Below are positions 54,015 through 63,879 of a DNA stretch of 64,000 bases, piece after piece (the first letter of the stretch is position 1; each line of letters starts with the position of its first letter). Below the pieces are notes generated by a model. It did no database searches and had not been told where the DNA came from. It saw only the letters and a program-made list of their open reading frames with translations. Location of the stretch: contig NZ_JABJVM010000016.1 in assembly GCF_013820765.1 (NCBI RefSeq), positions 1-64,000 of the forward strand, written 5' to 3'. The translations under genes and the position numbers were made by a program. The DNA comes from Paenilisteria rustica (GTDB lineage: Bacteria; Bacillota; Bacilli; Lactobacillales; Listeriaceae).

Positions 54015-55202
54015 TTATTTGGATTCTACCATGAATAGACCTAGTTCGAAGGAGTCTTCTTCGTGGATGGCGGTTTGGACGATTCGTGGTTCGCCGTTGT
54101 TGTCGCGGACCTTTAGTTTGCAGTAGGCTCGGTTTTCGTTTAGTGCCTCATACAAATCTTCGCGATCCATCACTGGCATGCCATTTACCTCCATTATTAC
54201 TTCTCCTGCTAAAATTTCCATTCGGCTAGCTGGCGTATTTTCCCGAGAGCCTAAGACCATGATGCCGTCTGTTTGTGGTGTAAACTTAAACGCGGCATCC
54301 CGTTCCTCGTTACGATGACGATAAGAAATCCAGAACCGACCCGCGATTGCCACGATAAAGGCGAGCAAACTCAAAATTGGTATCACAATACTCACGACGC
54401 CAAGTAGCGCAATCAGAATTGATAAACTTGTCACTCGAACCGCGATTTTATGCGTGGCTTGTGCTGGTAGCTGAGACTGGACTTGTTGCTGGAATCCAAT
54501 CACAATCGGCAATACCATTATGGAAAACGTCTGATTCCCAATTTGAAAAATCGGCCACCAATCAAACAATGCTGCAAAACCATGTCCTGGAATGAAACAA
54601 ACGAGTGGTAGCAACCATAAGCGGCGTAACTGAAATGCGCCAATCCATTTTCCACGGCCACTTTTCCGAAGCATTGGTGAGGCCTGGTTTGCTCCTGAGA
54701 ATTGAATCAAGAATGCCTCCACCGCAAGTAATAATGCTAAGACAAACACGATGACAATCATGAAATTATCGATATACAAATCACGAATTGGCAACATCCG
54801 ATCCTCAAACGGTGCCAACTGCCAATCAAAATAATAGGCCGCATAATAAACCAGACTAGCAATACCAATCGTATATGCCGTCGAAGCCATCCGAAATAGC
54901 CCAACTATTAGCAACACAATGAGTACAACATTAAATATCGCTATCCATCCAATCGTCAATGTAAAGCCCACAAACACCATGATAATCGAAAGTGCCACAC
55001 CGAAAACAATACCTAATCCGAAGAATCCTTTTAATTCCTGCCAAGGTGAATGTATCCGTACATGAAAAGATTTCCGTTCCCATTTTATTCGATTAAATCC
55101 AGCAATAATCGCTATCAATATCGACACATATAATGCCGGTTGCACCAATATACTGCCAATCCCTTTTACAACTTCTACTATTATTGTCTCCATCTTATCC
55201 AC
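54015..55202 (-). CDS. minJ: MinJ-like membrane protein with PDZ domain
   Basis: The 395 residues have about seven or eight hydrophobic segments up to residue 290, followed by a cytoplasmic PDZ domain (about 300-390: GIMVLGSRENTPASRMEILAG in parts, MVMEVNGMPVMDREDLYEAL-type core). This is the layout and length of B. subtilis MinJ, which links DivIVA at poles and septa to MinD and so helps place the division site. It lies three bases after cls on the same strand and before the phoPR unit. The name is by architecture and synteny, not by motif alone. Confidence 0.82.
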   Translation of the reverse strand: MDKMETIIVEVVKGIGSILVQPALYVSILIAIIAGFNRIKWERKSFHVRIHSPWQELKGFFGLGIVFGVALSIIMVFVGFTLTIGWIAIFNVVLIVLLIVGLFRMASTAYTIGIASLVYYAAYYFDWQLAPFEDRMLPIRDLYIDNFMIVIVFVLALLLAVEAFLIQFSGANQASPMLRKSGRGKWIGAFQLRRLWLLPLVCFIPGHGFAALFDWWPIFQIGNQTFSIMVLPIVIGFQQQVQSQLPAQATHKIAVRVTSLSILIALLGVVSIVIPILSLLAFIVAIAGRFWISYRHRNEERDAAFKFTPQTDGIMVLGSRENTPASRMEILAGEVIMEVNGMPVMDREDLYEALNENRAYCKLKVRDNNGEPRIVQTAIHEEDSFELGLFMVESK

Positions 55203-55205
55203 CTC

Positions 55206-56657
55206 TTATAGTATCGGAGAGAGTAGCCGCGACACCGCCTCTTTCACTTTTATCCAAAACGATCGCTCTGCATACAGCTCTTCCGTCAACTGATATGATT
55301 TTAAAATATCCTGCAGAAAAATATCTTCCAACTTTTGTGCAATCTTCTTCTCATACATAAACGCATTCACTTCAAAATTTAGTCTAAAACTGCGAAAATC
55401 CATATTAGCCGTTCCAACCGAAGCAATTTCCCCGTCTACAACGAGCGTTTTTGCGTGAATAAAGCCATTATCGTAAATATAAACCTTGGCACCACTCTCA
55501 ATCAATTCCCCGCAATAACTCGTCGTGGCACGATAAACAAAAGCATGATCCGGCTTGTTCGGAATCATCAAACGCACGTCAACACCAGACAGCGACGCAA
55601 TCTTAAGCGCCTCGAGCAAACTCACATCCGGAATAATGTACGGCGACTGCAAATAAATCGATTTCTTCGCCGAATTTATCATTTTGATATAGCCATTCTT
55701 GATTTGCTGCCATTCCGTATCAGGACCACTCGACACAATCTGCATACTTGTCTGCCCTTTGCCATGAAAACTTGGAAAATAGCGCTTTTGGTAATCCAAC
55801 TTCTGACTAGCAGATGACGCTGAATTCCAGTCCATAATATACCGCGTTTGCATCGCAAAAACGGCCTTTCCGCGAACACGCAAATGTGTATCACGCCAAT
55901 ATCCGAAGCTATCATCAAGTCCTAAATACTCATCTCCAACATTGAATCCGCCAATATAGCCAATTTCTCCATCGATAATCGCCAGTTTACGATGATTTCG
56001 ATAGTTCAGTCGGAAATTTATCAATGGTAATTTGGAAGGGAAAAACGGCCATACTTTGACACCATTCTGCTTCAGTTTATTCCAAAAAGCATTTTTCGTC
56101 GTCCGGCATCCCATCGCATCATAAATAACACGAACGTCGAGACCTTCCTCCGCCTTTTTAATCAACGCTTTCTGCAAACGATTTCCCAGCATATCCGAAT
56201 GAATAATATAGTAAATCAAATGAATATGATCCGTCGCCATCTCGATATCTCGCATCAACGCATCAAACTTCTCATGCCCATCTGTGAAAATTGTCACTTC
56301 ATTATCCTGCGTCAAAATCGCGCCATCGTTCACCAATAATAAGTAAATTAAATCCCGATGTTTCGCTACATTTCGATCGCTAAAAGGAAATTCTTGCTGC
56401 CTAATCATGCTAATCTGATTATCCGTCGACTCTCGCAATCCAATTTTCTCCTGTCCCTTCCAGTCAAAAATTTTGCGATGTGAAAGCTTTCGGCCGAATA
56501 TTAAATATATAATAAATCCAAGAACAGGTATGAAAGTCAGTACAAGTAACCAAGCCCATGTTGCCGATGTGTCTCGTCTTTCCAGAAACACCATCACAGC
56601 AGCAAAAAATAGATTGATTACTAGTAAAACAATCAGTAATCCCGCGATAATCCCCAT
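55206..56657 (-). CDS. cls: Cardiolipin synthase
   Basis: This membrane phospholipase-D-type enzyme condenses two phosphatidylglycerols to cardiolipin. The 483 residues have two N-terminal membrane segments (about 2-25 and 35-55) and two HKD motifs, His222/Lys224/Asp229 in NHRKLAIIDG and His401/Lys403/Asp408 in HAKTLVVDG. The protein ends in the usual PIL-type hydrophobic tail. A GAGGTACATT-type ribosome site precedes the ATG. It is coupled to minJ downstream. Confidence 0.95.
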   Translation of the reverse strand: MGIIAGLLIVLLVINLFFAAVMVFLERRDTSATWAWLLVLTFIPVLGFIIYLIFGRKLSHRKIFDWKGQEKIGLRESTDNQISMIRQQEFPFSDRNVAKHRDLIYLLLVNDGAILTQDNEVTIFTDGHEKFDALMRDIEMATDHIHLIYYIIHSDMLGNRLQKALIKKAEEGLDVRVIYDAMGCRTTKNAFWNKLKQNGVKVWPFFPSKLPLINFRLNYRNHRKLAIIDGEIGYIGGFNVGDEYLGLDDSFGYWRDTHLRVRGKAVFAMQTRYIMDWNSASSASQKLDYQKRYFPSFHGKGQTSMQIVSSGPDTEWQQIKNGYIKMINSAKKSIYLQSPYIIPDVSLLEALKIASLSGVDVRLMIPNKPDHAFVYRATTSYCGELIESGAKVYIYDNGFIHAKTLVVDGEIASVGTANMDFRSFRLNFEVNAFMYEKKIAQKLEDIFLQDILKSYQLTEELYAERSFWIKVKEAVSRLLSPIL

Positions 56658-56736
56658 AATGTACCTCCCAATAATATTGCTACCTTTTTATCATATCACA
56701 AATTAAGAGTTAAGTATTGCCTTAGTATCATACAAA

Positions 56737-56768
56737 AACTCGGCTACCAATAGCGGTTAGCCGAGTTT
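56737..56768 (-). terminator. Terminator of the M23 peptidase gene
   Basis: AACTCGGCTA pairs with TAGCCGAGTT around a 10-base loop, and the minus strand continues TTTTTG. It lies five bases past the stop of the M23 gene, separating it from cls. Confidence 0.88.
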
Positions 56769-56772
56769 GATA

Positions 56773-58131
56773 TTAGATATAAGGAGATGGGTCTACAGGA
56801 ACACCATTTTTATGAATCTCAAAATGAAGATGTTGTCCCGTTGATTGCCCAGTCGAGCCCATCATACCAATGCCTTGCCCTTGAGAAACGCTTTGTCCTG
56901 CAACGACTTGCAAGCTTCCCGCTCTCATATGACCATACAATGTTTGATAGCCATTACCATGATCAACTTCAACAACATAACCGTAGCCGCCATAACCACT
57001 ACCAGGAGCCCCGAAACCAGAGAAAACGACTGTTCCGCCAGCAGCTGCATAAATTGGTACACTACCACCCGCAGCAATATCTTGCCCTTTATGGGATTCA
57101 TGTTGACCAGTTACTGGATTCGTTCTATCGCTAAACCCAGACGTCAAGATTCCTGCTGCTGGTTTAATAAACATTCCGGTCTGAGAACCAGCACTGATCG
57201 ACGGGATGGAAACAGGTGGTGCTTCTGGTGTTGGAGTCGCAGCAGCCGTTTCTGTCCGCGTAACAACTTTTGATCTTGCTTGTGCCGCCGCTTCTCTTGC
57301 CGCCCGTTCTTCACTCGCTTTACGCGCTGCAGCCAATTGTTGTTGTGCTTGGCGATTTTTCTCCGCTTGAATATTGCCAGCGATTGCTTGTTCATTCGCC
57401 GCTAGTTCACCTTGTTGTGAGAGTAAATCATTCTTTTGTTGTTGTGTTAAGTCTTTTTCAGCCGCAATGGCCAAGATTAACTCATCTTTTTGACTTTTTT
57501 GGCTCTCTAAGTTGTTTTTGGAAAGCGCGATTTCAGTGGAAAGTTTCTTCAAACCCGCCAATTTCGTCTCTGTTTGCTTTTGCTTTCCGTTTAGCGCATC
57601 CTCATCTTTTTTCTGATCATTCATAATATCTTTATCCGCGTTGACAAGCGTCGATACCATGGTTGCGCGATCAATAAAATCGCTGAAATTATCTGATGCT
57701 AAAATAACATTCATATACTCTTGACCATTTCCATTCACTTGGATAGCACGCGCACGATCTTTCAATAAATTAAGGCGATCATCTATACTTTTTTGCAACA
57801 CGACGATTTCATTTTTAAGCTTACTTACTTCCGCATTCGTTACAGCTACTTCTTGCTGCTGCTTTTGCAATTTTTTATTCGTTTCTGTAATGCTTTTCAC
57901 TAGACTTTCTAGTTCCGCAGCTGTTGTTTGTTGCTTTCTTTCAAGAATCGATACTTCGTGGTCCTTCTCGTCAATATGATTATCTACCGCAGATCGCTGT
58001 TGCTGGATTGCTTGTTGTTGTTTCTGGAGTTCATTTAAATCAGCAGCCTTTACATTAGTTGGCACTGTACTAAAAAGTCCAACTGCTACAGTTATTGCAA
58101 GGCTGTTTACGAGTAATTTCTTATATGTCAT
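56773..58131 (-). CDS. Coiled-coil M23 peptidase (EnvC/LytM-like)
   Basis: This secreted peptidoglycan endopeptidase or hydrolase activator has 452 residues. They comprise a signal peptide (about 1-29, cut after VKA), a long coiled coil (30-280) with periodic Gln, Lys and Glu, an Ala/Arg-rich linker, a Thr/Pro stretch, and a C-terminal LytM domain (about 325-452). Metal ligands are visible in HESHKGQDIAAG and HLHFEIHKNG. The coiled coil resembles EnvC and the regions by which FtsEX clients are recruited, and ftsEX lies 1.5 kb away. From memory the L. monocytogenes counterpart is lmo2504. Confidence 0.9.
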   Translation of the reverse strand: MTYKKLLVNSLAITVAVGLFSTVPTNVKAADLNELQKQQQAIQQQRSAVDNHIDEKDHEVSILERKQQTTAAELESLVKSITETNKKLQKQQQEVAVTNAEVSKLKNEIVVLQKSIDDRLNLLKDRARAIQVNGNGQEYMNVILASDNFSDFIDRATMVSTLVNADKDIMNDQKKDEDALNGKQKQTETKLAGLKKLSTEIALSKNNLESQKSQKDELILAIAAEKDLTQQQKNDLLSQQGELAANEQAIAGNIQAEKNRQAQQQLAAARKASEERAAREAAAQARSKVVTRTETAAATPTPEAPPVSIPSISAGSQTGMFIKPAAGILTSGFSDRTNPVTGQHESHKGQDIAAGGSVPIYAAAGGTVVFSGFGAPGSGYGGYGYVVEVDHGNGYQTLYGHMRAGSLQVVAGQSVSQGQGIGMMGSTGQSTGQHLHFEIHKNGVPVDPSPYI

Positions 58132-58192
58132 GTATTGTTTCCTCCTATATCAGATTCATATATTACTATTTTTCCCATGCGTTAGAGTAGAA

Positions 58193-58232
58193 AAAAAGTA
58201 CCCTCGTAAATAATCATACAAAGGTACTTTTC
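58193..58232 (-). terminator. Terminator of the NlpC/P60 gene
   Basis: AAAGTACC pairs with GGTACTTT around a 20-base loop, and the minus strand ends in seven or eight T. Confidence 0.85.
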
Positions 58233-58263
58233 TATTTTCAAGAACGCTTGTTATATTTTAAGA

Positions 58264-59547
58264 TTAAAAGTTAGCTACGCGACCAAAGCCTACAAGAGAT
58301 TGAGCCCAGAAACTGCTTGAAAGGCTATCAATTTTAACGCCGTCATTTTGCGCGTTAATCATTTTGCCTCCACCAATGTAGATACCAACGTGAGCAATCC
58401 CGCTACCATAGCTGAAGAATACTAAATCACCTGGTTTTGCTTGGCTTGAACTAATTTTAGTAGATGCTGCATATTGAGCACCTGACGTTCTTGGAAGAGA
58501 GATTCCAGCTGAACGGAATGCATAAGAAGTGAATCCAGAACAGTCAAATGAACCTGGTCCAGTTGCTCCTAGTGAATATGGTTTACCTAATTGCGCATAA
58601 GCAGCTGAAATCATTGCATCATAACCAGAACCAGTTGGTGCTGCGATATTATTATTTGTTGAGCTAGAAGTATTTGATGATGATGATGATTTTTTCGCTG
58701 TAGTGCTTTCAGATTTAGAACTGCTGTCGTTTGAAGAAGATGCTACAGATGAAGATTCATTTGTAGAACTTGAACTTGCATCTGATGATGATTCAGCTTT
58801 CTTTTCTGTAGTAGCTGCAACTGGTTGAACAGTTGTTGCTTCTTTCGCTGCTGCCGCACGAGCTGCTGCCGCCGCTGCTTCTCTATCACGTTGCGCGATT
58901 AAAGTAGATTTTTCTTGTTGAGTTGTCGCTTGTTGAGCTGCTAATTGTGCTACAACAGCTTCTTTCTCAGCTTTTTGAGCTTCGATTTTATTTTGTTGTT
59001 CCTCATAACTTGCAATTGCTTTTTGTTGTTTTTCTTGTTCTTTTTTAACAGATGCAGATTTTGATTTCAAAGCATCTTCGTCTTTTTGTTGCTCATCAAG
59101 AATAGCTTTATCAGAATCAACAATTGTATTTACTGCAGATACACGATCCACTAAGTCTCCAAAGTTGTCTGCACTTAGAACAACGTCAAGATAAACGTTT
59201 GAGTTTGAGTTTACTTGCATAGAACGAGCACGCTCTTTAAGCACTGCTTCGCGTTCTTTAATACGTGTATTAATAGCTGCAATATCAGCATTTAATTTCT
59301 TTAAATCTTCTGCTGATTTGTTGAAGCTCGCTTGTAGTTCCTTCGATTTCGCTTGCGCTGATTCTAATTTCGTTACTAAAGATGATAGATCAGCTTGTAA
59401 ATCAGCTTTCTTAGATTTAAGGTCGTTTAGTTTTGCGTCCTTCTGTTGGATATCTGTGTTCACGTCCGCAAATGCATTTGTTGTAAAAACTGGTGATAAA
59501 CTGATTACAGCTGCCATTGACGCAGCGATTAAAGTATTTTTTTTCAA
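58264..59547 (-). CDS. spl: Secreted coiled-coil NlpC/P60 endopeptidase (P45/Spl, CwlO-like)
   Basis: This cell-wall DL-endopeptidase has 427 residues: a signal peptide (about 1-27, cut after AFA), a long coiled coil (30-230), a Ser-rich low-complexity linker (about 245-305), and an NlpC/P60 catalytic domain. Catalytic Cys is in SFDCSGFT, His in [11 protein letters not shown], and the third polar residue in MINAQND. The plan is that of Listeria P45 (Spl) and B. subtilis CwlO, an FtsEX-dependent elongation hydrolase. Its gene follows ftsX immediately, which supports that link. The symbol is by synteny with lmo2505. Confidence 0.92.
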   Translation of the reverse strand: MKKNTLIAASMAAVISLSPVFTTNAFADVNTDIQQKDAKLNDLKSKKADLQADLSSLVTKLESAQAKSKELQASFNKSAEDLKKLNADIAAINTRIKEREAVLKERARSMQVNSNSNVYLDVVLSADNFGDLVDRVSAVNTIVDSDKAILDEQQKDEDALKSKSASVKKEQEKQQKAIASYEEQQNKIEAQKAEKEAVVAQLAAQQATTQQEKSTLIAQRDREAAAAAARAAAAKEATTVQPVAATTEKKAESSSDASSSSTNESSSVASSSNDSSSKSESTTAKKSSSSSNTSSSTNNNIAAPTGSGYDAMISAAYAQLGKPYSLGATGPGSFDCSGFTSYAFRSAGISLPRTSGAQYAASTKISSSQAKPGDLVFFSYGSGIAHVGIYIGGGKMINAQNDGVKIDSLSSSFWAQSLVGFGRVANF

Positions 59548-59642
59548 AGATTTTACCTCCTAAAAAGCTCCCTAGGCTTTTCTTTCATAGAATTTTTTTT
59601 ATTTTTTAGAATGCGTTCATTTCTCTGATACGCATTTAATTG

Positions 59643-60530
59643 TTAAACTTTCAAGAATCTACGGATGGATATTGCGCTTCCCCATATACCAATCAATACT
59701 CCAATAGCAATGATTAGCCCAGATATTTCATACATGAATGGGCTTGGCGATAGTAAGGAAAGGTTGGTGCCTTCTCCAAGTCTTGGGTTGATAAGATTGT
59801 AAGTGTTAATATAACCTACAAATGTTAGTATGACTGGCACAATAGATCCTAACAGACCTAGCCAAGCGCCTTCTAACACGAACGGCCACCGGATAAACCA
59901 GTTTGTCGCTCCTACCAATTTCATAATCTCAATCTCGGTTCGACGCGAGTAAATCGCAATCTTAATCGTATTGGAGATTAGGAACATGGCTGTTAATAAA
60001 AGACCAGCACTTAATATGATACCAGCATATCGTCCCCATTTCAAGACATTAAACAATTTTTCTACTGTTTTTTCACCATAGTTCACTTTTGCGACATATT
60101 TCATTTCCTGAATCTCGGATGCAACCTTGGCCGTTTCACTCGGCTCCTTCGCTTGAACAATGAACACATCGTAAAGTGGATTATCTTGTTGGAACAACTC
60201 GAAATCCTTACCATATGTAGAGACTAACTTCTCCATTTGCTCATCTTTGGAAGAAAATGTGACACTATCGACGCCGCTAAGCTCTCCGATATTGGCTTTT
60301 AATTCATCCTGTTGATCTTTTGTCGCAGTAAGTTGGATATGCACGTTAATTTCAACGTCATTCTCCACATCATCTGCTAACTTGTTCATGTTCATCATAA
60401 TTGCGAAGAACACACTGACTAAAATCAAAGTTACTGTTACCGCACTAGCTGCAGCGAATGTCATCCAACCGTTACGATAGAGACTCTTAAAGCTCTCTTT
60501 AAAATGCCTACCTACTGTTCTAAATTTCAT
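59643..60530 (-). CDS. ftsX: FtsX, membrane subunit of the FtsEX complex
   Basis: This four-span membrane protein, with FtsE, relays ATP hydrolysis to peptidoglycan hydrolases outside. ATG 60530 (MKFRTVGRHFKESF, 295 residues) is chosen. AAGGAG lies nine bases upstream, and the 16 extra codons of the longer frame only retrace the ftsE end. Segments lie near 25-50, 160-185, 210-235 and 265-290, and the large extracellular loop after the first would bind a client hydrolase. The start overlaps ftsE by 11 bases, so translation is coupled. Confidence 0.95.
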   Translation of the reverse strand: MKFRTVGRHFKESFKSLYRNGWMTFAAASAVTVTLILVSVFFAIMMNMNKLADDVENDVEINVHIQLTATKDQQDELKANIGELSGVDSVTFSSKDEQMEKLVSTYGKDFELFQQDNPLYDVFIVQAKEPSETAKVASEIQEMKYVAKVNYGEKTVEKLFNVLKWGRYAGIILSAGLLLTAMFLISNTIKIAIYSRRTEIEIMKLVGATNWFIRWPFVLEGAWLGLLGSIVPVILTFVGYINTYNLINPRLGEGTNLSLLSPSPFMYEISGLIIAIGVLIGIWGSAISIRRFLKV

Positions 60531-61206
60531 AGCCATAATCTCCTTGCTGTTCATCCCGAACAATTCTACCGTTTTCAATAGCGATTACACGGTGCTTCAG
60601 AGTATTAACAATCTCTTTATTGTGTGTCGCCATCACGATTGTCGTTCCGCGATTACTTATTTCTTCAAGGATATTCATGATTTCCCATGAAGTATCAGGG
60701 TCGAGGTTACCAGTTGGTTCATCTGCAATTAAAACCTGTGGCATATTTGCTATCGAGCGAGCAATCGAAATCCGTTGTTGCTCCCCGCCAGATAACTCAT
60801 CTGGTAGCATTCTGACTTTATGTTTCAAATTAACTAGGTCTAGCACTTCCATGACACGGTCCTTGATGACTTTCGGATCTTCTTCTACTACTTCCATCGC
60901 ATAAGCAATGTTTTCATAAACGGTTTTGCTCGGAAGCAATTTAAAATCCTGAAAAACAACGCCAACATGTCTTCTTAAAAATGGTACTTCGCGATTCTTC
61001 ATATTGAGTAAATCAAATTTACCAACATTAATCGTTCCTTTTGTCGCTCGCTCTTCGCGGTATATCATCTTGATAAAAGTCGATTTACCAGCACCACTCG
61101 GTCCTACGACATAAACGAATTCTCCCTGGTCAATCCGAATGTTCAATCCATTCGCGGCTGTAATACCATTGGGATACTTCTTGTAGACATCTTCCATAAT
61201 AATCAT
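60520..61206 (-). CDS. ftsE: FtsE, ATPase subunit of the FtsEX complex
   Basis: This cytoplasmic ABC ATPase powers FtsX. The 228 residues have Walker A GPSGAGKSTFIKMIY, Q-loop FQDFKLLPSKTVYENIA in parts, signature LSGGEQQRISIARSIA, Walker B VLIADEPTGNLDP and switch His in MATHN. It is the first gene of ftsE-ftsX. A good extended -10 (TGTTATAAT on the minus strand, 61343-61348) lies 140 bases upstream. Confidence 0.97.
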   Translation of the reverse strand: MIIMEDVYKKYPNGITAANGLNIRIDQGEFVYVVGPSGAGKSTFIKMIYREERATKGTINVGKFDLLNMKNREVPFLRRHVGVVFQDFKLLPSKTVYENIAYAMEVVEEDPKVIKDRVMEVLDLVNLKHKVRMLPDELSGGEQQRISIARSIANMPQVLIADEPTGNLDPDTSWEIMNILEEISNRGTTIVMATHNKEIVNTLKHRVIAIENGRIVRDEQQGDYGYEI

Positions 61207-61763
61207 TTTATCACCTAACTATGCCTTTCTTAAATCAAGTTCGAATGATACAACATGTAAGATAACCCGAATTGCACAGTGAAGTCTCAAACAAGGCTCA
61301 CCATTTTTAGCTGAAGTACTTAAAGTCACAACGCATAGTACAATTATAACACTTCAATCTTTCAGGTTCGGGTTAATTAGGTTACAGTTATATTTCAACC
61401 AATGACAAGTTTTATTTTATTCGCAACATACTTATTTACATTTTTACATTTCAATCGTTAAAAATCTTACGTCATTCTCTTTCTGTAAAAGACCATAAAA
61501 AAACGTGCTCGAATTTCCGCACTGTTTTACTACTCTCCTATTGTACCGCGTTTTCCAGTGAATTAACATTACAGGGATATTAAAAATAGTTACAGTGAAA
61601 TCAATTGGAATAGACCACTTCCGTCACCCAAATACCTTCCTAGGTACTCCGAATTAACTTCTTGTTACACAACTGTTATACAAAGGACACTCTATTTTAG
61701 AACTGTATTATAAAAAAGCAGCATTAACATGATCGGTCAATGCTGCTCTATTTTGTAATCTAA
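61207..61763. other. Long non-coding gap between ftsE and the YitT gene
   Basis: No gene could be supported on either strand in 557 bases. Near ftsE, TGTTATAAT (61343-61351, minus) is a likely extended -10 promoter, which implies a leader of about 130 bases. The middle is AT-rich without clear repeats. Next to the YitT gene lies its terminator. A small RNA in the 61380-61700 stretch is possible but nothing in the sequence shows one. Confidence 0.5.
61713..61747 (-). terminator. Terminator of the YitT-family gene
   Basis: AGCAGCATT (61718-61726) pairs with AATGCTGCT (61739-61747), and the minus strand continues TTTTTTATAA. Confidence 0.88.
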
Positions 61764-62633
61764 CTATAGGTTGAAGCCCTCTCCCATAACCTCACTTGCG
61801 CTCATAACAACCACAAATGCATTTGGATCAATCTCTTTTATAACACCTTTTAGCCTCGAAAATTCTGACTGAGCAATGACACACAACAAAATCTGTCTAT
61901 CATCTTCTGTATAGCCGCCTTTTGCCGATAACCGTGTAATGCCTCGATCGATTTTGTAAAGGATGGCATGACGTATCTCATCTTGTTTTTCAGAAATAAT
62001 AAGCACGGTCTTCGATTGATTGAGCCCGACTTGAACAAGGTCAATCGTTTTACTCGTAGCGAACAAGCCGATAAGCGCGTATAGACCCGACTCGATATCA
62101 AAAACAAACATAGCCGCAATAACAACAAAGCCGTCAATCAACGCCACACAAATGCCCAGCGAAAGATTCGTGAATTTGTGCAAAATTTGGGCGATAACAT
62201 CCGTACCACCAGTCGACGCTCTTCCCCTGAAAACAATGCCCAGACCCATCCCGACTAGCACACCGCCAAATAATGCGGCCACAAGTGGTTCATGCGTCCA
62301 AACCGTCCAATCCGATGTCAAATAAACGAATAGCGGCATAATCATCGTACCTACAAAGGTCTTAATCCCAAACTGATAGCCAAGGAAAAATACCCCTGCA
62401 AAGAATAGCGGGATGTTAAAAGCCCATTGAATATAAGCAGGCGTCCATCCAGTTAAATAGTTAATAATCGTACTAATCCCACTCACACCACCAGAAGCAA
62501 CATGATTTGGAAGTAGTAAGACATTAAATGCTACAGCAATAATGAATGCGCCTAAAATAACATAGATATACTCCATCGCTTTCGCCAATTTAGGCGGCAG
62601 TTTACGCCGTTTGACTACTTTCATCTCTTTCAT
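61764..62633 (-). CDS. YitT-family membrane protein (DUF161 and DUF2179)
   Basis: The 289 residues have five or six N-terminal hydrophobic segments (about 15-200; FIIAVAFNVLLLPNHVASGG, IPLFFAGVFFLGYQFGIKTF) and a cytoplasmic C-terminal DUF2179 domain (about 215-285; RGITRLSAKGGYTEDDRQILLC). The family is widespread in Firmicutes and its transport or signalling role is not settled. It lies nine bases after prfB and is probably cotranscribed with it. From memory, lmo2508 occupies the same place. Confidence 0.85.
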   Translation of the reverse strand: MKEMKVVKRRKLPPKLAKAMEYIYVILGAFIIAVAFNVLLLPNHVASGGVSGISTIINYLTGWTPAYIQWAFNIPLFFAGVFFLGYQFGIKTFVGTMIMPLFVYLTSDWTVWTHEPLVAALFGGVLVGMGLGIVFRGRASTGGTDVIAQILHKFTNLSLGICVALIDGFVVIAAMFVFDIESGLYALIGLFATSKTIDLVQVGLNQSKTVLIISEKQDEIRHAILYKIDRGITRLSAKGGYTEDDRQILLCVIAQSEFSRLKGVIKEIDPNAFVVVMSASEVMGEGFNL

Positions 62634-62642
62634 CTTTTCACC

Positions 62643-63744
62643 TTAATCGATCCGCGAGCGCAGATAACCATTGATAAACTCATCAATATCGCCATCCATC
62701 ACCGCTTGTGTATTTCCTGTTTCAACGCTTGTACGGTGGTCTTTTACCATCGAATATGGATGGAATACGTAAGATCGTATTTGACTTCCCCAGCCGATTT
62801 CCTTTTGTTCCCCGCGAAGTTCAGCAAGCTCTTTTTCTTTCTCCTCTTGCTCTTTTTGATACAATTTCGCTTTTAACATCTTCATTGCTTGGTCACGGTT
62901 TTTAAGCTGTGAACGCTCAGATTGACAAGTTACGACAATGCCGGATGGAATATGCGTCATTCGAACAGCTGAATCGGTCGTGTTAATATGCTGCCCACCT
63001 GCACCGGTCGCACGATACGTATCAATTTTCAAATCCTCTGGACGAACTTCGATTTCAATATCGTCATCCATTTCTGGCATTACATCACACGATACGAAAG
63101 ATGTGTGGCGACGTCCTGATGAATCAAATGGTGAAATCCGGACGAGACGGTGAACGCCTTTTTCCGCCTTTAAATAGCCGTATGCGTTATGTCCTTTGAT
63201 GAGCAATGTGACACTTTTGATTCCAGCCTCATCTCCTGCTTGATAATCCAGCATCTCGACTTTGAAATCCTTCTTATCAGCCCAGCGTTGGTACATGCGC
63301 AGTAACATCGAGCCCCAATCTTGTGACTCCGTTCCGCCAGCTCCTGGATGCAATTCTAAAATTGCGTTATTTTTATCGTAAGGCTCGCTTAACATTAATT
63401 TCAATTCGAAATCGGTTAACTTCGCCACAAATTTCTCTAATTCTGATTCTAGTTCTGTTTGCAACTCTTCATCTGCCTCTTCACGTAACAGTTCCAAGCT
63501 AAGTTCTAGGTTTTCTTGCTCTTCCTCCAACTCATGAAACGCATTGTACGTCTCTTTGTAACCATTCGCCTCATTGATGACTTTCTGTGCAGCTTGTTGG
63601 TCATTCCAAAATTCAGGATCCAACATTTGATCCTCTAACTCAGCAATTCGAACTTCTATGCTGTCTAAGTCAAAGAGACCCCCTAAAGTCTTTGATTTGT
63701 TGGGTTGTCTTTTCTAGTTCATTGCGAATTTCAGCTAATTCCAT
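62643..63744 (-). CDS. prfB: Peptide chain release factor 2, with programmed +1 frameshift
   Basis: It ends translation at UAA and UGA. The main frame (62643-63626 and upstream) carries the stop-recognition SPF (RISPFDSSG) and the catalytic GGQ ([12 protein letters not shown]). The true start is ATG 63744 in another frame. After 24 codons comes CTT TGA C with AGGGGG just ahead, and a +1 shift there continues as [15 protein letters not shown]. The shifted product has about 366 residues, normal for RF2. Low RF2 lets ribosomes pause at UGA and shift, giving autoregulation. It lies between secA and the YitT gene. Confidence 0.97.
63670..63684 (-). promoter_or_regulatory. RF2 programmed frameshift site
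   Basis: On the minus strand AGGGGG (63679-63684) is an internal Shine-Dalgarno-like block three bases before CTT TGA C (stop at 63670-63672). This is the same arrangement as in E. coli and B. subtilis prfB and is needed to make full-length RF2. Confidence 0.96.
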
Positions 63745-63843
63745 TCTCAACACCTCTTTTTCAATTTTCATGCATAAAATAATGCACCTTTAATAATATA
63801 GCATACTTGACTGGAAACTGCGATTAGTATAGCGATTCCAAAC

Positions 63844-63871
63844 AAAAAACCAGGAAAACTCCTGGTTTTTT
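63844..63871 (-). terminator. Terminator of secA
   Basis: AACCAGGA pairs with TCCTGGTT around AAAC, flanked by A and T runs. It lies eight bases past the secA stop and about 100 upstream of prfB. Confidence 0.88.
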
Positions 63872-63879
63872 TCTGCTTA

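Noticed and set aside
54015..55202. CtpB-type protease because of the PDZ domain
   Set aside because: No protease domain or catalytic Ser-Lys; the many membrane segments and length fit MinJ.
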